From Streptomyces sp. Q6 (lineage in GTDB: Bacteria > Actinomycetota > Actinomycetes > Streptomycetales > Streptomycetaceae), in NCBI RefSeq assembly GCF_036967205.1, contig NZ_CP146022.1:5704001-5768000 (forward strand): a DNA stretch of 64,000 nt, given 5' to 3'. Position 1 is the stretch's first letter. Each line of letters opens with the position of its first letter. The notes below the pieces were generated by a model. It ran no database searches, had not been told where the DNA came from, and worked only from the letters and a program-made list of their open reading frames with translations. The translations under genes were made by a program, and so were the position numbers. This document shows positions 54,411 through 62,782 of this stretch, one piece after another.

Positions 54411-55090
54411 TGCGGGGGCTCCTGCCGGCCTGGGTGGCGGTGGCCGAGAGCGACGGCGGTGCGGGCCCGCGACAGCCGCCCGCCTTCCCGGAGGAGCTGG
54501 ACCACATCGCGCACGCGGTCCCGGCGCGGCGCGCGGAGTTCCTCCAGGTACGGCACTGCGCCCGGCGCGCCCTGACGGCGGCCGGGTTCCAGGCGGGCCC
54601 GCTGCTGCCCGGACCCGACCGGGCGCCGCGCTGGCCGGCCGGCGCGGTGGGCAGCATGACCCACTGCACGGGCTACCGGGCGGCGGCCGTCGCGGCGGCG
54701 GGCCGGGTCCGCGCCGTGGGCATCGACGCCGAACCGCACGAGGCGCTGCCGCCCGAGGTCCGCACGCTCGTCGCGGACCCCGAGGAGCAGGCCGCGCTGC
54801 GGCGGCTGGAGCGGCTGCATCCGCGGGTGCACTGGGACCGGCTGCTGTTCTCCGCGAAGGAGAGCGTCTTCAAGGCGTGGTACCCGCTCACCGGGCAGTG
54901 GCTGGACTTCCACGACGCGCGGGTGACGATCCACCCGGGCGACGGCGGGTTCACCGCGCGGCTCGCCACGACCGAGCTGCACGGCCGCTGGGCGGCGACA
55001 CCCCGGCTGCTCACGACGGCCGTCACGCTGCCCGCTCAGCGGAACCTGACCGGCTCGGCCGAGAACGCGCCGTGCCGCGTCGAACGCTGA
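54410..55090 (+). CDS. Sfp/EntD-type 4'-phosphopantetheinyl transferase
   Basis: 226 residues. Diagnostic motifs are GSMTHCTGY, VGIDAEPHEALP and FSAKESVFKAWYP, which bind CoA and Mg. It activates the carrier domains of the cluster by transferring the phosphopantetheine arm to the conserved Ser. The ATG overlaps the PCP-C stop (TGATG), so it is the last gene of the operon. Its 3' end overlaps the convergent DNA ligase gene by 55 bp. Confidence 0.93.
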   Translation: MRGLLPAWVAVAESDGGAGPRQPPAFPEELDHIAHAVPARRAEFLQVRHCARRALTAAGFQAGPLLPGPDRAPRWPAGAVGSMTHCTGYRAAAVAAAGRVRAVGIDAEPHEALPPEVRTLVADPEEQAALRRLERLHPRVHWDRLLFSAKESVFKAWYPLTGQWLDFHDARVTIHPGDGGFTARLATTELHGRWAATPRLLTTAVTLPAQRNLTGSAENAPCRVER

Positions 55091-55926
55091 CGCACCTCCA
55101 GGGTCAACTCCGGCTCCTGTGCCAGGAGTTCGTACGTCACCTCGCCCACGCCCACCGCCGTGACGACGGCGCTCTCCCCGGTGGGCGCGGGCAGCAGTCG
55201 CGCCGCCTCGGCGCGCAGCGCGGCGGGCAGCGGCGTGGTGAGGATCGGCGAGCCGTCGCCCGGCAGCGCGACGACCAGCGCGCGCGGCCCGGTCGGCGGC
55301 CCGGTGAAGCCGACGACCAGCGCGTCCCGGGTGTCGCTGTGCCGCACCTTCAGCCAGGCCCGCCGCCCGCCCGCGTACCGTCCGTCGAGCCGCTTGGCGA
55401 CCAGCCCCTCGACGCCGGTCGCGGGCAGGGCCTCGTACCAGGTCAGAGCCGTGTCGCGGTCGGTCGTGGACGGGACGGCCTGGAGCGGCGGGCCCACCGG
55501 CGCGAGCAGGGCGACCAGGCGGTCCCGCCGCTCGGCGTACGGCAGCCGGCGCAGGTCGCTCCCGTCCTCGGCGAGCAGGTCGAAGGCGGCGTACGAGGCG
55601 GGCAGCTCGCGGGCCAGGACCCGCGCCCTGGCCGCCGACGCGGCGGCCGCCCGGCGCTGCACCGCCGCGAAGTCGGTGCGGCCGCCGTGCCAGACGACGA
55701 CCTCGCCGTCCAGGACCGTCCCCGCGGGCAGCGCGAGCGCCGCGTCGACGAGATCGGGGAACGCGCGGCCCACCAGCCGCCCGGACCGGGCCTGGAGCAC
55801 CACCCCGGCGTCCTCCCTGACGATCACCATGCGGTGCCCGTCGAACTTCGGCTCGTAGGCCCAGCCGCCCCCGTCCGGCAGGGCGTCGACGGCCTCCGCC
55901 AGGGCGACCTCGACCGGCACCCTCAC
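55036..55926 (-). CDS. ATP-dependent DNA ligase (LigD-type ligase domain, stand-alone)
   Basis: 296 residues. Nucleotidyltransferase motif I is YEPKFDGHRM with the adenylated Lys27, motif III FDLLAEDG, motif IV GVEGLVAKRLDG, motif V WLKVRH, plus a C-terminal OB-like region. It corresponds to the ligase part of LigD in bacterial non-homologous end joining. GTG start overlaps the stop of the polymerase-domain gene, forming an operon divergent from Ku. Confidence 0.9.
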   Translation of the reverse strand: MRVPVEVALAEAVDALPDGGGWAYEPKFDGHRMVIVREDAGVVLQARSGRLVGRAFPDLVDAALALPAGTVLDGEVVVWHGGRTDFAAVQRRAAAASAARARVLARELPASYAAFDLLAEDGSDLRRLPYAERRDRLVALLAPVGPPLQAVPSTTDRDTALTWYEALPATGVEGLVAKRLDGRYAGGRRAWLKVRHSDTRDALVVGFTGPPTGPRALVVALPGDGSPILTTPLPAALRAEAARLLPAPTGESAVVTAVGVGEVTYELLAQEPELTLEVRQRSTRHGAFSAEPVRFR

Positions 55927-56804
55927 GGCAGCCGCCCGGCCTGGTCGGCAGCGAGCAGCGGCGCGAGCAGATCCCCGTGGAGCCGGAGCCGCGCAGCGAG
56001 GTCGTCGGCGAGGAACACCAGGTCAGCGGCGTGCTCGCAGTGCTCCACCTCGTCCCAGGTGACCGGCGTCGACACGGTCGGTTCGGGGCGGGCGCGCAGT
56101 GTGTAGGGCGCGGCGGTGGTCTTGGCCGCCGCGTTCTGGCTGTGGTCCACGAACACCTTGCCCGGCCGCAGGGCCTTCGCCATCCGGTGCACCACGAGCC
56201 GCGGCAGCTCCCGCTCGGCCTCCTGCGCCAGCCCCTTCGCGTACGCGCTGACCTGCTCGGACGGTGTCGGCTCCAGGGGCACGAGCAGATGCAGGCCCTT
56301 GGACCCGGACGTCTTCGCGTACGCGCGCAGCCCGTCCGCGGCGAGCCGCTCCCGCAGCCATACGCCGACCTCGCAGCACTGCACGATGTCGGCGGGCGCC
56401 CCGGGGTCGAGGTCGAGGACGAGCCGGTCGGCCCGCGCCGGGGCATCGGTCCGCCACTGCGGTGTGTGGAACTCGGTGACGAGGTTCGCCGCCCACATCA
56501 GCGTCGGGAGGTCCTGCACCAGGATCTGCCGCGAGACGCCGTCCGACCGGGTGACCTGGGCGGTCGTCACCCAGGCGGGTGTCCCGGGCGGCACGTTCTT
56601 GGTGAAGAACCGCTGGCCCTCGGGGCCGTCCGGGTAGCGCAGGAAGGAGACCGGCCGGTCGCGCAGGTGCGGGAGCAGCACCTCGGCCGTCGTCGCGTAG
56701 TAGTGCAGCAGCTCGCCCTTGGTGAATCCGGTGGCCGGGTGGAGCACCTTGTCCAGATTGCTGAGGGGGATCCGCCGCCCCTCGACTTCTGTGATGGGCG
56801 TCAT
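55923..56804 (-). CDS. LigD-type primase-polymerase domain protein (NHEJ)
   Basis: 293 residues. Opening SNLDKVLHPATGFTKGELLHYY and the motifs ADRLVLDLDPG (metal-binding Asp pair), KTSGSKGLHLLVPL and HRMAKALRPGKVFVDHSQN are those of the archaeo-eukaryotic primase-like PolDom of LigD. It fills gaps at DNA ends. In Streptomyces the LigD activities are often split into separate genes, as here. Confidence 0.92.
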   Translation of the reverse strand: MTPITEVEGRRIPLSNLDKVLHPATGFTKGELLHYYATTAEVLLPHLRDRPVSFLRYPDGPEGQRFFTKNVPPGTPAWVTTAQVTRSDGVSRQILVQDLPTLMWAANLVTEFHTPQWRTDAPARADRLVLDLDPGAPADIVQCCEVGVWLRERLAADGLRAYAKTSGSKGLHLLVPLEPTPSEQVSAYAKGLAQEAERELPRLVVHRMAKALRPGKVFVDHSQNAAAKTTAAPYTLRARPEPTVSTPVTWDEVEHCEHAADLVFLADDLAARLRLHGDLLAPLLAADQAGRLP

Positions 56805-56871
56805 ACGGTAATACTCTGGCGATCAGGGCATCACACGCATATCCGGCCATACGGGAACCGGGAGGTCCACC

Positions 56872-57903
56872 GTGCGCTCCATATGGAACGGCGCCATCTC
56901 CTTCGGCCTGGTCAGCATCCCGATCAAGCTGGTCAACGCCACCGAGAACCACTCCATCTCGTTCCGCCAGATCCACCTGGAGGACGGCGGGCGCATCCGC
57001 TACCGCAAGGTGTGCGAGCTGGAGGACAAGGAGGTCACCACCGCCGAGATCGGCAAGGGGTACGAGGACGCCGACGGCTCGATCATCCCGATCACCGAGG
57101 ACGACCTGGCCTCCCTCCCGATCCCCACGGCCAGGACCATCGAGATCGTCGCCTTCGTCCCCGCGGACCGGATCGACCCGCTCCAGATGGACACGGCGTA
57201 CTACCTCTCGGCGAACGGCGTCCCCGCCGCCAAGCCGTACACGCTCCTGCGGGAGGCTCTCAAGCGCAGCAAGAATGTCGCCATCGCCAAGTTCGCGCTG
57301 CGCGGCCGCGAACGCCTCGGCATGCTGCGCGTCGTCGACGACGTCATCGCGATGCACGGGCTGCTGTGGCCGGACGAGATCCGCGCGCCCGACGAGGCGG
57401 CACCCGACACCCACGTCACGGTCCGCGACGCCGAACTCGACCTGGCGGACGCCCTGATGGACACGCTCGGCGAGGTCGACATGGACTCGCTGCACGACGA
57501 CTACCGGGACGCGGTCGAGGAGATGATCACCGCGAAGACGTCCGGTGAGGAGTCGTCGCAGACCCCCGCCGCACCCGCCGCCGAGGGCGGCAAGGTCATC
57601 GACCTGATGGCCGCGCTGGAGAGCAGCGTGCGCGCGGCGAAGGAGGCGCGCGGCGAGTCGGGCCCCGACGACGTCGCCGAGGTCACCCACCTCGCCGGCC
57701 GGACCCGCAAGAAGACGGCGAAGGCCGCGCCGAAGAAGAAGACCGCGGCCACGTCGACGTCCGCGAAGAGCGGCTCGGCGTCGAAGACGGCCGCCAAGAA
57801 GTCGACGGCCAAGAAGACGGCCGCCACGAAGAAGACGGCCTCCGCCAAGAAGACGACCTCGGCCAGGAAGACGACGACCCCGAGGAAGCGCGCCTCCGCC
57901 TGA
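56872..57903 (+). CDS. ku: Ku protein of bacterial non-homologous end joining
   Basis: 343 residues. Core Ku domain from RSIWNGAISFGLVSIPIKLVNA to about residue 250 (RKVCELEDKEVT, MDTAYYLSANG). The last ~90 residues are a Lys/Ala/Thr-rich tail (KKTAKAAPKKK-type repeats), which extends DNA contact in actinobacterial Ku. GTG start with GGGAGG upstream; divergent from the LigD-domain operon with a 67-bp shared promoter region. Confidence 0.95.
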   Translation: MRSIWNGAISFGLVSIPIKLVNATENHSISFRQIHLEDGGRIRYRKVCELEDKEVTTAEIGKGYEDADGSIIPITEDDLASLPIPTARTIEIVAFVPADRIDPLQMDTAYYLSANGVPAAKPYTLLREALKRSKNVAIAKFALRGRERLGMLRVVDDVIAMHGLLWPDEIRAPDEAAPDTHVTVRDAELDLADALMDTLGEVDMDSLHDDYRDAVEEMITAKTSGEESSQTPAAPAAEGGKVIDLMAALESSVRAAKEARGESGPDDVAEVTHLAGRTRKKTAKAAPKKKTAATSTSAKSGSASKTAAKKSTAKKTAATKKTASAKKTTSARKTTTPRKRASA

Positions 57904-57919
57904 GCACCGGGACGCGCCG

Positions 57920-58468
57920 TCAGCGCCCGCGCCCGGCGCCACCGGCAGGGCCCCGCAGGACATCGGCGACCAGGCTCCTGGCCAGCCGCGCGCCCAGCGC
58001 CTGACCGCTCAGGCCGGTCCGCGCGGCGACCCCGTCCCCCAGGGCGAGCCAGGCCGCGCGGATCCGCCGGGCGTCCTCGGGATGCGGCGACGACGGCGCG
58101 GCCGCCGCCAGGTGCAGGAGCAGCAGGACGACCTCCCGCCGCTGTGCCAGGAGACCGGCGCAGGCCACGTCGACGGCGGCCAGCGCCGGTGCGCCGCGCA
58201 GCCCCCGGCACGCCCGCTCCAGGGTGTCCGCCAGCACGCCGAAGCAGTGCTCGGCCGCCGCCGCGAACAGGGCCCGCTTGTCCGGGAACAGCCGGTAGAG
58301 ATACGGCTGCGAGACGCCCACGCGCCCGGCGATCCCCGCCGTGGTCGCCCCGTGGAAGCCGCCCGCCGCGAACTCGGCGACGGCGGCGGCGACGACCTGC
58401 TCACGCCGGTCCCCGGCCGGACCCGGCACGTCCCCGGCCGGCCTACGCGAGCGCGCCGCGGTCGGCAC
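57920..58468 (-). CDS. TetR family regulator
   Basis: About 182 residues. HTH: DRREQVVAAAVAEFAAGGFHGATTAGIAGRVGVSQPYLYRLFPDKRALFAAA. The helical C-terminal ligand domain follows. Start is uncertain: GTG at 58468 overlaps the end of the oxidoreductase gene by 26 bp, GTG at 58429 would start after it; neither has a clear ribosome site. Cotranscription with the oxidoreductase and malonyltransferase suggests control of the type II PKS cluster. Confidence 0.82.
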   Translation of the reverse strand: MPTAARSRRPAGDVPGPAGDRREQVVAAAVAEFAAGGFHGATTAGIAGRVGVSQPYLYRLFPDKRALFAAAAEHCFGVLADTLERACRGLRGAPALAAVDVACAGLLAQRREVVLLLLHLAAAAPSSPHPEDARRIRAAWLALGDGVAARTGLSGQALGARLARSLVADVLRGPAGGAGRGR

Positions 58469-60101
58469 GCGACACGGCCAGCGGGTCCCAGTCCCGCGGC
58501 CGCTCCGGCAGCAGGGACGGATCGCCGAGCACGGCACCCGTGTGCACCTCGTGCATCAGGCGGCGGCCGAGGATCTGCCCCGCGCAGGCGATACCGCTGA
58601 CCGCGGACCCGGTGATGCCGTTGCCGTACTTGCTGTCGGCGCCCGCCGTGTACAGGCCCTCGATGAACGTGGCGGTGTCCGGACGCGCGCCCGGCGCACC
58701 CCACCGCGCCATGCCGAAGGGCGTGCCGCCGCTGGAGCGCGTGTACCGCTCGTGGGTGAGCGGCGTCGCCGCCTCCAGGTGTGTCAGGTGCCCGCGCAGC
58801 GGACCGAGGAGTTCCTCCGCCGTGTCGAGCACGTCCTCGACGAGCCGCGCCTTGTGCCTGCGGTACGCGGGACTGTCCCGGTACGCCTCGCCCTCGGCCA
58901 CGCCCCAGTGCTCGAACCCGGGCGGACAGAGCGTCATCAGCTGGAAGTTGGAGTGCCCCGGCGGGCAGATCCGGTGGGTCTGCGGGTCCTTGCCGGAGGC
59001 GAACGACGCGAACAGGAAGTCCGTGCCGCCGTGCACGGTGCCCGCGCGCAGCCGCTCGTAGAACTTCTCGATGTCGCCGTCGCGGTACCACCACAGGTTG
59101 GCGCGCTGCCCGACGTCCCGGTCGAGCGCCACGTAGACCGCGGCCCACGGCAGCGCCATCCGGGCCTCGCGGGTCTTGGTGGCGAGCCTGCGCGGCAGCC
59201 GCTCGGCGCCGACGAGGTCCAGCGTGGTGCGCCGGTAGTCCGCGTTCGACACCACCACGTCGGCCCGCACCGACGTGCCGTCGGCGAACGCGACACCGCG
59301 CGCCCGCGCGCCCTCGGTCTCGATCCGGGTGACCCGGCAGCGGGTGCGCAGCGCGCCGCCGTGGGCGCGGATCACCTCCAGCAGGCCCGCCGCCAGCATC
59401 TGCCCGCCGCCGCGCGGATAGGCGGCGCCCCGCAGATAGTGGTCGGTGACCGTGGCGTGCAGCGCGACCGTGGCCTCGTCGGGCGCCATCCCGTAGTTCG
59501 GGGACTGGGCGGCGAGCAGCGTACGGGCCAGCGGCGAGAGCCCGCAGTGGTCGAAGAGTTCGGCCAGCGTGCGCCGCCCCCACGCCACCGACCGCGGCGC
59601 GTGCTCCGGGAGGTCGGCCATCGGCACGTCCTCGGCGGCCACGATCGCGTCCCGCCGCTCCGCCCCGAGACCGGCCACCACGTCGAGGAACGCGGCGATC
59701 CCCGGCGCGTCCCCGGCCGGACACGCCGCCTGGACCCGGGTGCGGTACGCGTCCCAGTCCGCCGGCACGTCCACGGTCGCGCCCGGTACGACGACACGGT
59801 CGAAGCCGTCCGGGTCCATCGGCCGGTACTCGATCCGGTCCGCGAGACCCAGGCCGTCCAGGATCGCGGGCAGCAGCCCGCCGGGCCCGCAGTCACCGAG
59901 ATAGTGCACGCCCACGTCGAACTCGTAGGCCCGACGCCTGCGGAACACATGGCTGTTGCCGCCCGCGACGCCCGACTGCTCGACGACCAGGACCCGCTTC
60001 CCGGCCACGGCGAGGTACGCCGCGCACACCAGGCCGCCGATCCCGGAGCCGATGACGACGGCGTCCCAGCACCGCGCGCCGCCCGCCGCCCGCCCCGTCA
60101 C
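58443..60101 (-). CDS. CrtI/CrtISO-like FAD-dependent oxidoreductase of the type II PKS cluster
   Basis: 552 residues. FAD motif AVVIGSGIGGLVCAAYLAVAGKRVLVVEQ near the N-terminus, RRRAYEFDVGVHYLG, and the C-terminal FAD-binding segment FIEGLYTAGADSKYGNGITGSAVSG are those of phytoene desaturases and carotenoid isomerases. No phytoene synthase is nearby. Phytoene-dehydrogenase-like enzymes occur in clusters of highly reducing type II PKSs, where they act on polyene chains (for example in cinnamoyl ring formation), which fits the adjacent KS/CLF genes. GTG start overlaps the malonyltransferase stop (GTGA). Confidence 0.85.
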   Translation of the reverse strand: MTGRAAGGARCWDAVVIGSGIGGLVCAAYLAVAGKRVLVVEQSGVAGGNSHVFRRRRAYEFDVGVHYLGDCGPGGLLPAILDGLGLADRIEYRPMDPDGFDRVVVPGATVDVPADWDAYRTRVQAACPAGDAPGIAAFLDVVAGLGAERRDAIVAAEDVPMADLPEHAPRSVAWGRRTLAELFDHCGLSPLARTLLAAQSPNYGMAPDEATVALHATVTDHYLRGAAYPRGGGQMLAAGLLEVIRAHGGALRTRCRVTRIETEGARARGVAFADGTSVRADVVVSNADYRRTTLDLVGAERLPRRLATKTREARMALPWAAVYVALDRDVGQRANLWWYRDGDIEKFYERLRAGTVHGGTDFLFASFASGKDPQTHRICPPGHSNFQLMTLCPPGFEHWGVAEGEAYRDSPAYRRHKARLVEDVLDTAEELLGPLRGHLTHLEAATPLTHERYTRSSGGTPFGMARWGAPGARPDTATFIEGLYTAGADSKYGNGITGSAVSGIACAGQILGRRLMHEVHTGAVLGDPSLLPERPRDWDPLAVSRADRGALA

Positions 60102-61078
60102 GCCACGCTCCGCACCGGCGTCGACGGCACCGGCGACGGCACGGCGGGCAACTGGCCCGGCTCGCTCACCGTGAGCCGCGAGACCTGCGGCGCGATCTTG
60201 CGGGCCAGACCCGTCAGCGTCCGGCCGGGCCCGATCTCCACGAACATGTCGCAGTGCAGCTCGTCGGCCATGGCGCGCACCGACTCCGTCCACCGCACCG
60301 GCGCCGTCACCTGCTCCTTGAGCAGGCCCCGCCAGTCGTCGGCGCCGCGCCGCGGCCGCGCGTCGACGTTCGCCACCACCGGCGCGAAACCGTGCAGCAG
60401 CTCGGTCCCGGCCAGGGCCGCGGTGAGGGACCGCGCGGCCGGCGCCATCAGCGGCGTGTGGAAGGCGCCGCCGACCGGGATCGGCAGCACCCGCGCCGCG
60501 CCCCGCTCCTCGGCGAGCTCGGCGCACCGGGCCACCCCGTCCACGGAGCCCGAAAGCACCGTCTGCTGCGGCGAGTTGAGGTTCGCCACCCACACCTGCC
60601 CGCCCTCGGCGCGGACCTCGTCGGCGGCCCGCTCCAGCTCGGCGGCCGGCAGCCCGAGGACGACGGCCATGGTGCCCGGTCGGGCCGCGCAGGCCGCGCG
60701 CATCGCCTCGCCGCGCGCCGTCACCAGGCGCACCCCGTCGGCGAAACCGAGCACACCGGCCGCGACGAGGGCCGCGTACTCGCCGAGGCTGTGCCCCGCG
60801 CAGACCGTCGGCCGGCCCGCCGCGGGGAGCGCCTGCCGCAGCTCGGTGAGGATCACCATCTCCAGGACGAACGTGGCGAGTTGGGCGTTGTCGGTGCGGC
60901 GCAGCTGCTCCGCGTCGGCGCGCAGCAGCAGCTCCTCGACGTCGCGCCCGGACACCTCGCTCGCCCGCTCCGCGAGGAACCAGCCGGGACGGCCCGCCCA
61001 GGGGCGTCCCATCCCGGGCTGCTGCGCTCCTTGACCGGGAAACACCAGTGCCAGGCGTGGACCGTTCATGTCGTTCAT
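60098..61078 (-). CDS. Discrete malonyl-CoA:ACP acyltransferase (FabD-like)
   Basis: 326 residues. LALVFPGQGAQQPGMG opens the domain, the nucleophile is Ser97 in CAGHSLGEYAAL, and the catalytic His is in VGGAFHTPLM; the QVTAPVRW and VEIGPGRTLTGL segments complete the family pattern. It loads malonyl on an ACP. It is divergent from the ACP/KS/CLF genes. Besides the local ACP it could in principle serve the AT-deficient megasynthase at 38-44 kb. ATG at 61078 has AAGAGG upstream; a second ATG lies three codons later. Confidence 0.93.
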   Translation of the reverse strand: MNDMNGPRLALVFPGQGAQQPGMGRPWAGRPGWFLAERASEVSGRDVEELLLRADAEQLRRTDNAQLATFVLEMVILTELRQALPAAGRPTVCAGHSLGEYAALVAAGVLGFADGVRLVTARGEAMRAACAARPGTMAVVLGLPAAELERAADEVRAEGGQVWVANLNSPQQTVLSGSVDGVARCAELAEERGAARVLPIPVGGAFHTPLMAPAARSLTAALAGTELLHGFAPVVANVDARPRRGADDWRGLLKEQVTAPVRWTESVRAMADELHCDMFVEIGPGRTLTGLARKIAPQVSRLTVSEPGQLPAVPSPVPSTPVRSVA

Positions 61079-61296
61079 CGACCTCTTCCCTGCTCTTCCC
61101 TGCCGCGAGTTCCAGCGGAGTGCGGACGGGCCGATGGTCACAGGCGCCTTTGAAAGGCCGATCGAGCGCGGATGGAAGCCGGGGCAATCCCCGGTCGAAG
61201 CGTGTTTTATCCGCCCTCGACCCGCCTTTCACCCGGCGCTCCTACCGTCCATCAGGTCCGGCCGGTTGGGGTCGGCAGGCGAGGAGAGGAACGGAC

Positions 61297-61572
61297 ATGA
61301 CCGCGCAGACCGTACGGACCGAGCAGGACCTCCACGAGCGGGTGAGCCGGATCGTCATCGAGGAACTGGAACTGGAGGACGGCGAACTCACCGAGGGCGG
61401 CCACTTCATCGACGACTACGAGAGCGACTCGCTCTCCCTCATCACGGTGGTCTCCCGCATCGAGAAGGAACTCGGTGTGGCCATCCCCAAGACCGAACTC
61501 GGCGACCTGGTGAACCTGCGCCTGCTGGTCGCCGCCGTCGCCCAGCACAGCGCCGGGAACGCGGATGCCTGA
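61297..61572 (+). CDS. Acyl carrier protein of the type II PKS
   Basis: 91 residues. Carrier motif DDYESDSLSLITVVSRIEKEL with the phosphopantetheine Ser45. GAGGAGAGG ribosome site before the ATG. It overlaps the KS start by 8 bp, so ACP, KS and CLF form one coupled unit. Confidence 0.93.
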   Translation: MTAQTVRTEQDLHERVSRIVIEELELEDGELTEGGHFIDDYESDSLSLITVVSRIEKELGVAIPKTELGDLVNLRLLVAAVAQHSAGNADA

Positions 61573-62782
61573 GGGCCGCCGCGTCGTCATCACCGGACTC
61601 GGCGCGGTGTCGCCCGTCGGCATCGGCGCCGACGTCTTCGCCGACGCCGTACGGGCGGGCACCGGCGGCACCGGGCCCATCGAGAGCTTCGACGCGAGCG
61701 CGTTCCCGCGGGCCAACGCCGGTGAGGTCCTCGACTTCGACCCGGCGGACCACCTCAAGCGGCTCGACCCGGCGCGCTGGGGCCGCAGCGGGCTGCTCGC
61801 CGCGGCCGCCGCCCGGCTCGCCGTCGCCGACGCCGGCATCGACGAGGAGCAGCTCACCGCCGCCGGCGCCGGCGCCGTCCTCGGCACCACCAGCGGCGAG
61901 TCCGCCGTCGTACAGGCCCTCGCCGAGCAGTGGGTGGCGGACGGCCTGTCCGCCGTCGACGGCGAACTGGCCGGACAGACCCCGGCCTCCCGGATCGCCA
62001 ACGCCGTCAGCGCCGAACTGCGCCTCACCGGCGAGACGCAGACCATCCCGACGGCCTGCTCGGCCTCCAACTACGCCCTCGGCTACGCCTACGACCTGGT
62101 GCGCAGCGGCGAGGCCGACGTGATGCTCGCGGGCGGCGCCGACGCCGTCAACCGCCTCACGCACGCCGGGTTCTACGCGCTCGGCGCCATGGCCGAGGAC
62201 GTGCCCCGGCCGTTCGCCGCCGACCGCTCCGGCATCGTCACCGGCGAGGGCGGCGCCGTCCTCGTCCTGGAGACGTACGAGGGCGCGACGGCGCGCGGCG
62301 CCCGGATCTACGCCGAGGTGCTCGGGTACGCCGCGAACTGCGACGCCGCCCACATGGTGCACCCCGACGCCACCAGCATCGCCGCGTGCATCACGGCCGC
62401 GCACCGGGCGGCCGGCGTCGACCCGGAGCAGATCGACTACATCTGCGCCCACGGCACCGGCACGCCGACCAACGACACGACCGAGGTCGCCGCCGCCCGC
62501 GCGGTGTTCGGCGACCGGATCCCGCCGATCAGCTCGATCAAGTCGATGCTCGGCCACACCATGGGCGCGGCCTCCGGCTTCGGCGCGATCGCCTGCTGCA
62601 AGGCCCTGGAGCAGGACTTCCTGCCGCCCACCGCCCACGTCGAGGTCCCCGACCCGGCGCTCGGCGACGGCGTGGACTGCGTGCCGGGCACCGGCCGCCC
62701 GGCCCGCCTGGACATCGTGCAGAACCACGGCTTCGCGTTCGGCGGCAACAACGTCATCACCATCCTGGGGAGGGTCTCGTGA
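61565..62782 (+). CDS. Type II PKS ketosynthase (KS-alpha)
   Basis: 405 residues of FabF fold. Active Cys165 in IPTACSASNYALG, the two His residues in YICAHGTGTPTND and MLGHTMGAASG, and GFAFGGNN near the C-terminus. It extends the chain on the local ACP. Directly coupled to the CLF-like partner (GTGA). Confidence 0.93.
   Translation: MPEGRRVVITGLGAVSPVGIGADVFADAVRAGTGGTGPIESFDASAFPRANAGEVLDFDPADHLKRLDPARWGRSGLLAAAAARLAVADAGIDEEQLTAAGAGAVLGTTSGESAVVQALAEQWVADGLSAVDGELAGQTPASRIANAVSAELRLTGETQTIPTACSASNYALGYAYDLVRSGEADVMLAGGADAVNRLTHAGFYALGAMAEDVPRPFAADRSGIVTGEGGAVLVLETYEGATARGARIYAEVLGYAANCDAAHMVHPDATSIAACITAAHRAAGVDPEQIDYICAHGTGTPTNDTTEVAAARAVFGDRIPPISSIKSMLGHTMGAASGFGAIACCKALEQDFLPPTAHVEVPDPALGDGVDCVPGTGRPARLDIVQNHGFAFGGNNVITILGRVS

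Noticed and set aside
58443-60101. Carotenoid biosynthesis cluster based on the CrtI-like enzyme
   Set aside because: No phytoene synthase, lycopene cyclase or carotenoid tailoring genes are next to it; the KS/CLF/ACP context fits a type II PKS better.
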